Made by a program: the position numbers and the translations under genes. From Fragilariopsis cylindrus CCMP1102 (taxonomy: Eukaryota; Bacillariophyta; Bacillariophyceae; Bacillariales; Bacillariaceae), in assembly GCA_900095095.1 (NCBI GenBank), contig FMBT01000328.1, positions 62,001 to 126,000 on the forward strand: a stretch of DNA of 64,000 nt, given 5' to 3'. Each line of letters begins with the position of its first letter. The first letter of the stretch is position 1. This document shows positions 45,001 to 55,888 of the stretch, piece by piece. The notes under the pieces were generated by a model, which was given only the letters and a program-made list of their open reading frames with translations, did no database searches and had not been told where the DNA came from.

Positions 45001-47264
45001 CTGTAAGGGTCCAAACAAAATCCCCACCATCATTCGAATCAATCGAAAAAGTAGATGAAGATTTCCGTGAACAAGCTGAGGGAGACGAAGCCATCGGTAG
45101 CGAGGACGCGATCATCCCATTTAAACCCATTACGCTTAGTTTTGAAGATATTTGTTACGATGTAAAGGCTTCGACAGGTGATGAAGATCTGCGTCTACTT
45201 CACAATGTCAATGGTTACTTCAGGGCAGGACGAATGTGTGCGTTGATGGGAGAAAGTGGGGCTGGGAAGACTACACTGATGGATGTGATTGCATTAAGAA
45301 AGAATTCAGGTACTATAAGTGGAGATATTCGCGTTAACGGATTTCCACAAGACCAGAAGTCGTTCCGACGATGTTCCGGATATGTAGAACAGTTTGATAT
45401 TCAATCACCCCAGCTCACTGTTCGGGAAACTATACTATTCTCTGCTCTTCTCAGATTGGATGCAAACAGAGTGAAAACAAACGAAGAGAAGGAGAAGTTT
45501 TGTGACACGGTTATTAGGACACTTGAGCTAACACCGCTGGCTCATTGCTTGGTCGGAAGTGACGAAGAAGGGGGGCTCAGCTTCGAACAAAAGAAGCGAC
45601 TCTCAATTGCTGTAGAACTTGCTGCATCTCCATCGATTCTGTTCCTGGATGAGGTAAGATTAAATTAGCGTATATCACCCTTTGTCCATTTTGCAGTGAT
45701 TTGTTGCTCACTTAACTTATTTCTACTTCTTCAATTACTCCACCATAGCCTACAACTGGACTTGACGCAAGGAGTGCTTCATTAGTTGTTAAATTGCTAC
45801 GAAAAATTGCTGACCAAGGCAGGACTATTTGCGCGACAATTCACCAGCCATCGTCGGCTGTTTTTGATATGTTTGTAAGGTTTAAGTTTCGAATCATGCC
45901 TTGAAAAAGAAATGCTGGCTCTGCGCTTTCTCATTCTTTTCTTTTTGAATTTACGTTCTCTATTTTTTAGGACGATCTATTGCTGCTAAAGAAGGGAGGG
46001 CGTTCCGTGTACTGTGGGGAGCTCGGATTCCAGTCTAGGACCCTGATAGAATATTTCGAAGGACATGGTGCAACCAAAATTAAGCCTGGAGATAACCCTG
46101 CTAACTGGATGTTGAGAGTGATGCCAGAAAGTGAAAATGATTTTGCCGAGATCTACATCCAAAGTTTAGAATATACCCAATTAAAAAAACAGATTGAAGC
46201 GGCGAAAGTCGACCCTCCCAAAGAACTTGAAATCACATATTTAACAGAGTTCGCAGTGCCTACATCTACACGACAAAAGTTAACGAACAGGCGGCTCCAA
46301 AATATATACTGGCGGTCTCCCGCGTACAATTATTCAAGGCTTATGGTTTGTGTTGCCATTGCATTCATTCTAGGGTCTGTTTTCGTCACGGAACGCAATT
46401 TGGAAATACTTACCGAAGATCAAGTCAGAGCATATTTTTCGGTGACGTTTTTGTCGTTTATCATCATCGGGATCTTGTCCATCACATCTGTACTACCGGT
46501 AATGTTAGCAATAAGGGACGTGTTTTACAAACAACTTGCAGCTGGTATGATTGACAACAACTCACTTGGGTGGGCTTTGGGTGTTGCAGAAAAGGGTTTT
46601 ATAGTTTTGGCTTCTTTCCTGTTCTGTCTATTTTACCTTTCTACTGCGGGTACAGTTGCTCACATGACATTCTTAAAAGCATTCAAGTTTTGGGTAAGGA
46701 AAGAAAAGATAGGAAGAAAAAATCGGTCGTGATTTAATCTGCATACAATTCCTCAACTCTCTTTACACATCTATTCCTCTCCTATTTCAGGGTTTCTTTA
46801 CTTTTAATATCGCGATATACTCTTATTTTGGACAAGCATTTATGTGCCTGGTACCCACCATGGCTACTGCTCAAATTCTTTGCAGTGTCTTTATTGGATT
46901 GAATAATTTCTTCTCTGGTTTAATCGTCCGGCCACAATATATGAAGAATGTATTTGCCTTCACGTACTGGATTACGCCCGGCCATTATGTGTACGAGGGG
47001 CTTATCTTGTCTCAGTACTGGGATGACCAACGACCCGTCGTTGCTTCACCAGGTAGTCAATTTCATGAGTGGCTTGGATGCGAGAGACTTGACTCGGGAG
47101 ATGATTGCGAGGGAACTGTGGAGCAATACGTCTGGGTATTTTTCGGCGAAAAGTTCAACGAAGGTAATATCTATATGGACGTTTTAGTTCTGGCACTTTA
47201 TTTGCTCGTAGCTAGAGTTGCGACTTTCTTCGCACTGAAGAAGTTCCAATATACAAATACGTAA
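42100..47264 (+). CDS. PDR-type full-size ABCG transporter
   Basis: Six exons: 42100-43715, 43822-44425, 44520-45653, 45749-45874, 45971-46693, 46791-47264; all junctions are GT-AG and in phase, giving 1558 aa. Layout is (NBD-TMD)2 in reverse order. NBD1: Walker A GPPGSGKSS, signature VSGGQRRRVTIGE, Walker B VICGDEISNGLD, and Q in place of the H-loop His (SLLQPSPE). NBD2: Walker A GESGAGKTT, degenerate signature LSFEQKKRLSIAVEL, Walker B ILFLDEPTTGLDARSA, H-loop ATIHQPSSA. The signature and H-loop asymmetry is typical of PDR pumps. Membrane segments follow each NBD, with a Cys-containing loop near the end. It probably exports lipids, hydrophobic metabolites or toxins at the plasma membrane. 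The 100-aa acidic N-terminus is disordered. The start ATG (42100) lies inside a longer TTG-initiated frame. Confidence 0.95.
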
Positions 47265-47451
47265 CTTTACAAAACGATACAAGAATATGGACGGAAATTT
47301 CGTATCATCTAGGACTATGGGTACTACCTGGGTTTTTAATCAAAAGTTGTTTAATTTCTCGATTATATTTCTTACGTAGCCTAGCTAGATAGAATACATT
47401 ATACATCGGTTTTTTTTTAATTGAAATATAAGGTATGTATACTATAAAAAA
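47265..47451. other. Short convergent 3' spacer
   Basis: 3' UTR-like AT-rich DNA between the ABC transporter and the plastid protein; no further signal. Confidence 0.4.
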
Positions 47452-48740
47452 TTATGCCTTCGCTTGAATGGCTTCAACTCTTGTTACTAGTTCTCGCAAG
47501 TATTCAGCCTGAACGCGTTGTGCCATACTGCCATTTTCTAATCCTAGAACCACAGTTTCCTTTAAAGAAGAAGAAGAAAAAAAGGGCAGCATTAAAACAA
47601 AAAACAATGCAATTGAAAAATAACATATGTAAGGAACAGTTTGACACCCGAAAAGTAGCAATAATGAAAAGCAACGAGTACCAGAAGAATCTAAATTATT
47701 ATTTGTTCAACTAACGGAACGGGGAACCTGTATATTCATGTTATGCTTTAGACGTTGTCGTTGTTGTCATCGTTGTGAACAAAATAGAACAAAACAAAAC
47801 AAAACAAAAAACGTACCATTGTTTTTTGAATCTCATTAATAAGTTTCTGTGTTGACATATCACTTATCGATGACATTCCTTTTTGAATTTCTTCATCCCA
47901 TATTGCTGTATCAATTTTTAATAATTTTTCGAATAGTTCACTGGCGGCGGTAGTAGTAGTAGCAGTAGTAGAAGACTCCGATGATGATGATGACGATTCC
48001 TTATCTTTTTGTTGTTGCTGATTTTTTCGGGCACGTAGAATAGATACACCACTATATTGCTGTAAACATTTTTGAAGAATCTCTACCATGCCATCCATAC
48101 CATCCTGATGACTTTTATTCATAAATGCATCTACTGTTGATAAGAATCCTTCATCCAATGAATATGGTTCTAAATTTTCAACAACTACTCTCATTCTTTG
48201 TACCTGTTCTGGTAATAATGGAACTAAAAATTCACCAGTTTCTAAATCGGCAGCTGCCTTTAAGACTTCTTCCACCTCCTTTGCACGTTCATCTAATGTT
48301 TCTTCTGTTGTTTCAACAACAACCTCTAAGGTTGCTACTAAATTAGATGCTAATGCTGCAAGTTTTTCTATTTCATCTTCGTCAATTGCAGTATCTGCCC
48401 GTTCGGCAATACGTAAAAAAAATTGTGGACTGGATACAACACGAAATGCACGTCGTACTGCATTCGGTAACTCGTATGGTTTTGCGTCAGCAAGTTTTGT
48501 TATCATTTCATCCATTAATTGTTTCTCTTGGTCAGATGGATTGCGTTGATTACCCTCAATAAGCGATCCTTTATTTTGCTCAAACAATCGACTTGTTGTT
48601 GCTGCTGTTGCTGTCATCTTTTCTTTTCTGTAAACATTATTCTTCACATTCCGACTTCGTTGTTGTTGTTGCGGTAAAAATGCCGTTGCAGACGGGACGA
48701 TGGAAGAAAGAAGTAGGACAGCTGCTGAACAAAACTTCAT
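47452..48740 (-). CDS. Plastid-targeted helical protein, unknown function
   Basis: Exons 48740-47817 and 47559-47452, phase 0 across a GTACGT...TTAAAG intron of 257 nt, give 343 aa. The leader MKFCSAAVLLLSSIVPSATAFLP is a signal peptide with ATAFLP at the cleavage point, a plastid-import motif of diatoms. The mature part is helical and acidic (EIEKLAALASNLVATLEVVV, TLDERAKEVEEVLKAAADLE), with a Ser/Thr-rich spacer near residue 250. The last exon (ETVVLGLENGSMAQRVQAEY) continues the helix pattern. No family is recognised. Without the splice, the first exon reads on through an artificial FCFVLFYF tail. Confidence 0.8.
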
Positions 48741-49260
48741 TGTTATGTGTATGTAATTTTGACGAGGAATGTATGTATTTTTTTGTATGAAACCGTAGAC
48801 GAATGAATGTTATGAACTGCCTAGACTTTAGTTGGAGTATTTAGTAGATTGGAAGGTATGATTGTATCACAAGAATGTTTGGTTCTCAGTCTAAATTAAT
48901 TTTCAAGTCACCTGCTGTCGGAATGTAGTACGGTAATGTGAGGCGTGAGAGCGATGAGTACGCACGTTTTTACCTCTGAATTTTTTAATGCCCGTTTTTT
49001 CAAATGCCCGTGGGGCTTATCAAAAAAAAATTTCACGAACAAAACACGGAAATATAATACAGACGCTTCGGAGAAGTCGGTGAAATCAATCCACAAATCG
49101 CTTCTCTTGAGCGATCTGTAAAAATACGTATTTATAAATAGATACTAGCAAACAACTCACAAGACATATAGATTTAGTATAGTCTTTTTTGTTACAACAC
49201 CATACTCATCATAAACTAAACGTAGTAATACAGTATACAATATAATACAAGAATAGGTAG
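48741..49260. other. Divergent promoter region
   Basis: Spacer between the plastid protein (-) and the ankyrin gene (+); no coding signal. Confidence 0.45.
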
Positions 49261-49815
49261 ATGACAACAGGAGGGGAATGGAAAGAATTATTGAGAGCAT
49301 CCGCGGATGGCGATATCCCTCTCGTAAAATATCACCTGTCACACGGCACAAATCCAAATTGGCAACATCCGGAATACTTTACCGCACCAATCTTTGAGGG
49401 TATTCGTAATGGACAGGTGGAAGTGGTCAAAGTATTGCTGGAGGAGGGAGGAGCCGATCCATCCCTTGTGGAAGAAATGACGGATTCCCAGCCTCTAGAG
49501 GTTGCCATCGAAGAAAGACGACACGAGATTGTCGATCTGCTGTTGGAGAAACTTCCCCCAGAACAAGCTTCACTGTTTTTGAAGAACATCCTTGTGACGA
49601 CGACCACAGGAAACAACAAGAATAGTGTAGTCTATAATAACTACACTGAACTCGTAAAGGAACTTCTGAAATCTGGCCATAGAGTAACGGTCCTCTCGGA
49701 AGATGGTGAGGATACAAAGAATGAGGATGTGCTACCATTAGCGGAAATATTAAAAAAGAGACCGGAAATAAGAAACTCCATTGGATTTAGATATGCAGAA
49801 GCTGCGCATCACTGA
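49261..49815 (+). CDS. Ankyrin-repeat protein, N-terminal part of a larger gene
   Basis: Open frame of 184 aa. Residues 5-95 form two to three ankyrin repeats (ELLRASADGDIPLVKYHLSH, APIFEGIRNGQVEVVKVLLE, PLEVAIEERRHEIVDLLLEK). Residues 105-180 look like a degenerate Rossmann start (LKNILVTTTT, ELVKELLKSGHRVTVLSEDG). The frame then stops at HH, but coding-like DNA continues to 50239 in other frames (next entry), so this is probably the first part of one larger protein. Ankyrin plus a nucleotide-binding-like domain is a layout seen in some protist proteins. The function is unknown. Confidence 0.7.
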   Translation: MTTGGEWKELLRASADGDIPLVKYHLSHGTNPNWQHPEYFTAPIFEGIRNGQVEVVKVLLEEGGADPSLVEEMTDSQPLEVAIEERRHEIVDLLLEKLPPEQASLFLKNILVTTTTGNNKNSVVYNNYTELVKELLKSGHRVTVLSEDGEDTKNEDVLPLAEILKKRPEIRNSIGFRYAEAAHH

Positions 49816-49871
49816 TACTAGTCAGCAGCAACAAAAAATTCACATAATGTTTGGATTCATATTCATGATGA

Positions 49872-50239
49872 AACATAAATTCAGCTGCTGCTGCTATTAA
49901 TAGCACAACTACTACTAGTACTACCACTGCATTGAACGAGTTTCTGGATGCGACGTGTCGAAAAATTATCATTGTGCCAAATAGAAGGCAAGCAACAACA
50001 ACATTATTAACGTCGCTCAAAGATTACATCAATTCGTCCAGTGATGAAGCAGTACGACGAGTGCTATTATTTACATAATTGAACCCAACATCAATTCATG
50101 GTACAATCAACTAACCTGGTCGCGGTGGTACCCAAAGTATCTTGAAACCATCGTTAACTTTGTAACAACAACTGTGTATGTGAACAAAGATGATGATTTA
50201 CGAGGTAAAGTATACAATTACCAAGGAGTGGAGATGTAA
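49872..50239 (+). CDS. Coding-like continuation of the ankyrin gene, frame broken
   Basis: From about 49872 one frame reads ALNEFLDATCRKIIIVPNRR, then TTLLTSLKDYINSSSDEAVR, and at about 50060 the next frame takes over as IIYIIEPNINSWYNQLTWSR, WYPKYLETIV and NKDDDLRGKVYNYQGVEM, ending in a stop at 50239. The Trp/Tyr-rich block looks conserved rather than random. One additional base near 50060 joins the two frames; the link back to the ankyrin frame (49815-49872) is less clear. No start codon fits these frames, so it is not an independent gene. I do not recognise the family. Confidence 0.5.
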
Positions 50240-51124
50240 CGCAGCTATTAGATAATAATAATAATAATAAATAATAACAAATAAACCACCCATGTACAAG
50301 TATCACACGTTTTGTATTATTATAAATAAGAAAGTCGACTTGACTGGTGTATTAAAACTATTTGAACAATACTGCTCGCTCGTTTGGGTGCCGTAACACC
50401 GTAACATGTGTCGTGTCGTTGCCCGTTCAACAACACAAATATGTAGCTGTGAACCAATTATCACTGGACAGTGGGTGTCAGACCCGAGATCCACACTATT
50501 GTCTTTCTACGTCTGAATCAAAACATGAAAAAGCACATCGAAATTGTTTTGGGGAATGATGTAAGGTATAACTATTCTTTGATTTATTAATGATATTATT
50601 TACTAGAACGTGCTACTAAGAAGAGTAGAAACAGTTAAGAAGATACAGGAAGACATTGGGAATTGGGAGTCAATTATTTAGCGCTATGGTTCTGTGGTTA
50701 CTGTACACACTCCTCGATTAAATCGGAATGTAACTGCTGGTCATCATACTGTATCATTATTATTTGAAATTATTATTATATATATTATTTTGGTCATAAA
50801 ATGATCCCTAATTTAAAAATTATTTATCTGCCCGTTCCGATGACAATTTTGTGAGCACGACTGAAATTCTTCACTCATTTTTTTCTTCCGTGATCCGTTC
50901 GTTACTTCAAGTACAGTACGTACAAAGGCCCTAATGCCCGTTTCTTTGTCATTCTTGATACCGTGTATTTACTACTGTTTGTACATTCGTCGGATAATAC
51001 AAACGTTGATAAAAAAGCAAGTACAAGAGCTACTTTACTTTATGATGATGTACTGCATTAGAACAGGAATCTATATTTGTAAGACGTCCATTCGACCAAC
51101 GGATACTGGTCGAAGAGGAGTGAT

Positions 51125-51160
51125 AGCAGCAACAGTAGCAGCAACAGTAGCAGCAACAGT
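51125..51160 (+). repeat. Three exact 12-bp tandem units
   Basis: AGCAGCAACAGT repeated three times without change. Confidence 0.95.
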
Positions 51161-51222
51161 AGTATAATTGTTGTTATTCTATATGTTATTGACGACCAAC
51201 ATTTATCATCGTACTAGTATCA

Positions 51223-51290
51223 GCAATCAAGCAATCAAGCAATCAAGCAATCAAGCAATCGGCAATCGGCAATCAGCAATAGCAATCAGC
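51223..51290 (+). repeat. GCAATCAA / GCAATCGG array
   Basis: About four to five GCAATCAA units followed by diverged GCAATCGG and GCAATCA units. Confidence 0.85.
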
Positions 51291-51376
51291 AAATAAATAT
51301 ATAAACAATATACTACCGTAGTACACCAATAAACAACAATAAACAACAATAATAATAACTACCTAACAAACTAATA

Positions 51377-52756
51377 ATGTTTGAAATTATATTATTTCTT
51401 ACATTTGCAGTGTTATCTGGAGTGCAACCATTATTGGTGAAGTGGTTTATGCCAACAACCGTGAAACGGAATGTGATAATTTTATGTCAAGAATTAGTGA
51501 AATTAATTATCAGTGTATTAGTCTTATTGATAACATCCGATTATTGTATTGATATACCAGATTGGACCTTCAAATCAGCAATAGTAGCAGCAGGTGTACC
51601 ATCCATTCTGTTTGTGATACAAAATCATTGTAATTTATTTGCAAATCAAATATTACAACCAGTAACGTTTGTGGTATTAAATCAAACAAAAATTGTGTGG
51701 ACGGCAGTATGGTGTTTTCTATTATTAAAACAAAGTCAATCTACAATACAAATGATTTCATTACTTTTAGTGATAGTAGCAACATTATATTTAAGAAAAA
51801 TATTACCATTATGTTGTTGTTGTTCTACTACTAGTCCTACTACTAGGACATCTACTAGTACATCCAATTCTTCTACTACTACTAGCAACGAAAACATAGG
51901 CATAGGAGAAATAGAACGAAACAAAGACGGAGATGATTGTGAATTACAATTAGAACAATTAAATGTACCATTGCTAACGAGTAGGCCTAGCAGTCAAAGT
52001 CCAACTAATAATAGCATATCAAAAAATAATACAAGAACAACAACAATAAATAATAACAATGACGTCGAGGAAGATAACAACAACAATAATAATAATGATG
52101 ATGATGATAACGAAATATACGAAGCTAAACCTAAAAATACAATCAACAATTCTGAACGTTTATTGTCATTGGGTGTTACATTGGCTTTGTTTGCAAGTTT
52201 TTTAAGTGGATTATCAGGTTCAATGTCACAATTAACTCTTCAAGTTAAGAATCGGAATCCACATCTATTCAATATTGAACTTTCTATTGTTTCTATTGTA
52301 TTATTGATTATAAGTACGTTGGGGACATCTATTTTTGGTGGTAGTAGTGGTAGTGGTAGTAGTGGTAGTAGTGATGGTGGTAATTCTTCTTCCGCATCTT
52401 CTGCATCTTCTTCGATTAGTAGTAAATATCCTAGAAAACCTACTACTGCTCGCAGTAGTCCTAGTAGTAGTGGTGGTGGTGGTGGTGGTGGATTATTCAT
52501 AGGGTGGACGTGGCAGGTTTGGATCCCAATTGTAACACAGGCATTTAGTGGGATACTTGTTGGGTTAGTCACAAAACATTTAGGTGCAGTTACTAAAAGT
52601 TTCGGTAATATATTTGGAATTGCTATATCTAGTTTATTACAACAGTTATTATTAACAGATCGAAAATCAGGACAAGATGGATTATCTATAGAAGAATTGG
52701 TTGGTGCATGTCTTTGTGCTGTTTCATTGTGGTTACATGTAACGAATCCAATATAG
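51377..52756 (+). CDS. Nucleotide-sugar transporter (SLC35A-like)
   Basis: Single exon, 459 aa. About ten hydrophobic helices, starting MFEIILFLTFAVLSGVQPLL, with the family-type segments VIQNHCNLFANQILQPVTFV and VLNQTKIVWTAVWCFLLLKQ in the first half and LVTKHLGAVTKSFGNIFGIA in the second. It should exchange a UDP- or CMP-sugar for the nucleoside monophosphate across the Golgi membrane; the exact sugar cannot be read from sequence. Two low-complexity insertions make it longer than the usual 320-350 residues: a Thr/Asn/Asp-rich loop of about 110 residues between helices near 51820-52140, and a Gly/Ser loop of about 50 residues near 52335-52490. Both fall in hydrophilic loops, so the transporter core is intact. 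Confidence 0.88.
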   Translation: MFEIILFLTFAVLSGVQPLLVKWFMPTTVKRNVIILCQELVKLIISVLVLLITSDYCIDIPDWTFKSAIVAAGVPSILFVIQNHCNLFANQILQPVTFVVLNQTKIVWTAVWCFLLLKQSQSTIQMISLLLVIVATLYLRKILPLCCCCSTTSPTTRTSTSTSNSSTTTSNENIGIGEIERNKDGDDCELQLEQLNVPLLTSRPSSQSPTNNSISKNNTRTTTINNNNDVEEDNNNNNNNDDDDNEIYEAKPKNTINNSERLLSLGVTLALFASFLSGLSGSMSQLTLQVKNRNPHLFNIELSIVSIVLLIISTLGTSIFGGSSGSGSSGSSDGGNSSSASSASSSISSKYPRKPTTARSSPSSSGGGGGGGLFIGWTWQVWIPIVTQAFSGILVGLVTKHLGAVTKSFGNIFGIAISSLLQQLLLTDRKSGQDGLSIEELVGACLCAVSLWLHVTNPI

Positions 52757-53356
52757 AAATTGTATATATAGATAAATATACGTATATATATATCGTAACA
52801 CATGCATGGCTAAAGATCTTTTTTCTTCTACCACACAGAAAGCAATTCATGATACAGTATACATTTTAGAATTGTAAATGTTATAAATATAATACTAGTA
52901 TAGAATTAGAATTTTCTTCCCATCAAAAAAAATGTATTAAATAATAATAGGGTCTAAAACAAAAACAAAAAAAACATATAAATGATAAGCTGCTGTCATC
53001 CATCTTTACGATCCTAATTCTCGATGATTTCCGTAGACTAAAGTCAAATGTTGCTTTTTAATCGTCATGGTCATTACTGACAATAGTAATGGTAGTAAAA
53101 ATAAAGGACGACGTAGCCCTTATATTGGTGTACGGTAGATACTTCGTATTGAGAAAGTGATTATATATAACATTTAGATTTTTTTGTTTTATTTTATTTT
53201 GGTATATAATTTAGTTTAATTCTTCAAAGATGCAAGAAATGTTTTCAATGATGCGCTCATCGTTTGCGATGAGTGAGCTGTCGAAATAATATTTTATGTA
53301 GTACGGATCTGATCACATTATTTTGGAAATAACGATGCAAATTTTTCTATTCGTCA
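52757..53356. other. Convergent 3' spacer
   Basis: AT-rich DNA holding the 3' UTRs of two converging genes; nothing further seen. Confidence 0.5.
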
Positions 53357-54040
53357 TTAATCAGTCAAAGATTCAAGTCCGATAACGACCATCAATGCCA
53401 GACCGACATCATCAGTATCGCTGATGTCGATAAAGTAACAGTCATTGATGGGTGTAATCCATTTCTTGTGAACCTTAACAATCACTCTACCATCCTCCTT
53501 GATGGTGAAGTCGTGATTTAGGATGGATCCATGGATTTTCCAGTTATCATTTCCTCGGATCTTCACAACGAAATTATCCCGAACGACACCAATAGCTTTC
53601 TTCTTGATTTCAGCAATCTTGTCACCATCAGCGTTTTCGATCGCCATGGAATCACGGAGACGGGCTTTCCGTTCTTGGATGGAGTACAGAGTTTTACCTC
53701 CACGACTAGTTCTGAGGTGGAATGTTTCACGAAGACGTGCAATCTTGTTGTCGCAATAAAATGCAGGTTTGCCCCTACCTCGACGACGGCTCATCTTGTT
53801 AATAGTAAAGTCATTACCGAATGCTAAAAGCTTTTCACGCATTGCGAATGTTACAGGACCACCTCCCTCGTCAGAAGAACTTCCAGGAGAAGAACTACGC
53901 CCACCACGACGTCTTGCGACTCCTGCTACACCAGCTACAGCTGCACCAGCAACAGCTACACCAGCAACACCAACAGCAACTTTAGCGACGGGACCACGAT
54001 CTTGTCTGCGTTCCTGTCTTCTTTCACGTCCGCCTCTCAT
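53357..54040 (-). CDS. LURP-one/YxjI-like beta-barrel protein
   Basis: Single exon, 227 aa. The N-terminus is Arg-rich followed by an Ala/Gly/Val stretch (VAVGVAGVAVAGAAVAGVAG) that could be a membrane helix or a low-complexity linker. Residues 68-227 match the LURP-one-related fold, a Tubby-like barrel: MREKLLAFGNDFTINK, FYCDNKIARLRETFHLRTS, GKTLYSIQERKARLRDSMAI, DNFVVKIRGNDNWKIHGSIL, and a hydrophobic closing helix around VGLALMVVIGLESL. Relatives are linked to membrane or phospholipid scrambling and plant defence, but the function is mostly unknown. The frame is complete. Confidence 0.85.
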   Translation of the reverse strand: MRGGRERRQERRQDRGPVAKVAVGVAGVAVAGAAVAGVAGVARRRGGRSSSPGSSSDEGGGPVTFAMREKLLAFGNDFTINKMSRRRGRGKPAFYCDNKIARLRETFHLRTSRGGKTLYSIQERKARLRDSMAIENADGDKIAEIKKKAIGVVRDNFVVKIRGNDNWKIHGSILNHDFTIKEDGRVIVKVHKKWITPINDCYFIDISDTDDVGLALMVVIGLESLTD

Positions 54041-54852
54041 TATTAGATATTATGTGTTTTAGTTTTGTTTATGATTATTGATCTGGTTGGAAGAAAAATG
54101 GAATATAGAAGAGAAGAGACATCAAACAAAAGTTAGATAATGTACCATGATTCATTCAAATCAGCAACACATCGGAGATACTACTCTGCATCATACACTT
54201 ATTTCACTCACTGTTTTTGTTTTTACAAAAATGATTACTGTGAGAGATGTGTATCGAATTGAGAAAAACATGAAATACACAAAAAACGGCGTCGTAAGTT
54301 TGGATTTTGGATCTTTGACAACACCTTCGCTCGTTTGATCGATCGTTTGATAGTACTTGAAGTACTAGTACATTTTATTGTACTGACGTGAATGAACTGA
54401 ATTTTATTAGCAGAACGAGCATTCTTCCGTTTGAATGACGTTATTATATTTTTTAGAAGGCTGTTGGAGCTTACCTTTGTTCTTTATTTTTCTAGTATCA
54501 GTATTTATGATACGAAAAAACAAACTATTAGCGTGATTCGGTGAATCTTAAACGCCACTGTACAATTGACACTTGTACAGAAACAATTCTTCCGTTTGAT
54601 CAACAAGAAGATCGTGTTTTTTTTGGTAGTTACTACCATAACAAAGTGATTTTGTTATGGCAATGAAATCAAAAAGAACGATTTTGTTTATGGCAATTTT
54701 GCTTCGACGACAAAAGAGAAGCGAACGCCGAACCTACGCTTGTATGACGCTGTAGGTGCGGCCCATACAAAGCAACCGGGACTTAATCTTAAAAGAAAGC
54801 ACGCGCTTTTGAACGGATTTGTATTGTATATTAATAGAACTGTTTGTAAAGT

Positions 54853-54870
54853 GGCGCCGTTAACGGCGCC
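54853..54870. repeat. 18-bp perfect palindrome
   Basis: GGCGCCGTTAACGGCGCC, GC-rich in an AT-rich setting. Confidence 0.85.
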
Positions 54871-54923
54871 ATAACCGGAATTCTGTTAGAACTATGACAT
54901 GATCATTAACTTCTTGCTCTTGC

Positions 54924-54987
54924 TTGGCTTGGATTGGCTTGGCTTGGCTTGGTATGGCTTGAATTGGCTTGAATTGGATTGGATTGG
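54924..54987 (+). repeat. TTGGCT/TTGGAT simple repeat
   Basis: Interspersed CTTGG and ATTGG pentamers over about 64 bases, giving the false Trp/Leu-rich open frame. Confidence 0.85.
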
Positions 54988-55569
54988 ATTGCATCTAAAT
55001 GCTCCTCCTCAGATTTGCTTACTCCAAAAAGTGCAAGGTTTATGGTTTGAAGTTTACTTCATATTGTGCCTGTTACATCATCTCTCAAAACTTATTGGCA
55101 TTCCTATCTATTGTGATCATTACTCTTGTATGTCTACTTTGACTTGCATTTGTTAGGTCTAGCTAGTATAGGAACTGAAACAAATCATCCATGCATCTGC
55201 TACAGCTTGAAACAATATTGTCGCTTTGTAGTTGTGCTATTGAGTTCTAACTGCAAAGTAATTATTGAAGATGGAATATGTTTTCCAAAATGTAGGTGCA
55301 TTGTTTGTTGTGCATAAAATATATATATATCCACCTTGAAACAAAGTCAGATCCTTCAGAACAAATAGATTGCTGCATAATAGATAGTATGAACAGCGGG
55401 TACATATTTATCATCAACCATTAAACAAAAGAGGTGTTCGAAATTTCGGGGATGATGTTTGATTTACAATACTTAACATTGTTTTCCTCAAAAATTTGTG
55501 CTAGTTCCTTATTACGTTGAATAACGTTGTTTATCTCATACAATCAATGTATTGCTGCGAGACACGGAA

Positions 55570-55735
55570 TGAACAATGATCGAATTCTACTACCGGAAAT
55601 CCAAATCCAGGTTCAAAGCAGAAATGGGTGATTAAGAGTAATGACAAGACAGAATTGGAGTTCAATGCACTCACATGCATCGACCCCATCACCGATCTCA
55701 GATCCAAGACCCAACAAGTGCAGTACATACTCGTA
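55570..55735 (+). mobile_element. Fossil of an LTR-retrotransposon integrase region
   Basis: The plus strand encodes ELEFNALTCIDPITDL, which resembles the start of the integrase catalytic core of LTR retrotransposons of diatoms. Only this short fragment is recognisable and it is broken; no long terminal repeats were identified. I cannot decide between Ty1/copia and Ty3/gypsy. The decay suggests an old insertion. Confidence 0.55.
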
Positions 55736-55888
55736 AAGCAGAGGGTATTCTTGTGTTCAGTACCACTATGAATAATACTTTAGCAAGTTTTAAAATACAA
55801 AAAATAATATTCAATAAACTAGATATATATGTATTTATAATTATCATCATCGACTGGTTTTCCCGCACGGTATCAAATTTATTTCTCT

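Larger units (their letters stand above)
50240..51376. other. 1.1 kb spacer with simple repeats
   Basis: No gene recognised. Contains three exact 12-bp AGCAGCAACAGT units (51125-51160) and a CAATCAAG/CAATCGG repeat array (51223-51290) just upstream of the sugar-nucleotide transporter, so these may lie in its promoter or leader. Confidence 0.5.
54041..55888. other. 1.85 kb spacer with repeats and an element fossil
   Basis: Upstream promoter of the LURP-like gene, then no recognised host gene. It contains an 18-bp perfect palindrome (54853-54870), a TTGGCTTGGATTGG-type repeat (54924-54987) and an integrase-like fossil near 55570-55735. Short direct repeats (TTCTTCCGTTTGA near 54423 and 54591) are also present. 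Confidence 0.45.

Noticed and set aside
49332-49738. Minus-strand frames of 95 and 103 aa opposite the ankyrin gene
   Set aside because: Shadows of the plus-strand ankyrin frame, with no domain of their own.
50440-50500. tRNA-like arms near GTGTCAGACCCGAGATCCACAC
   Set aside because: No complete cloverleaf with acceptor stem and anticodon arm could be drawn.
54899-55317. Trp/Leu-rich plus-strand frames
   Set aside because: The first half is the TTGG simple repeat; the rest has no recognisable domain or splice support.
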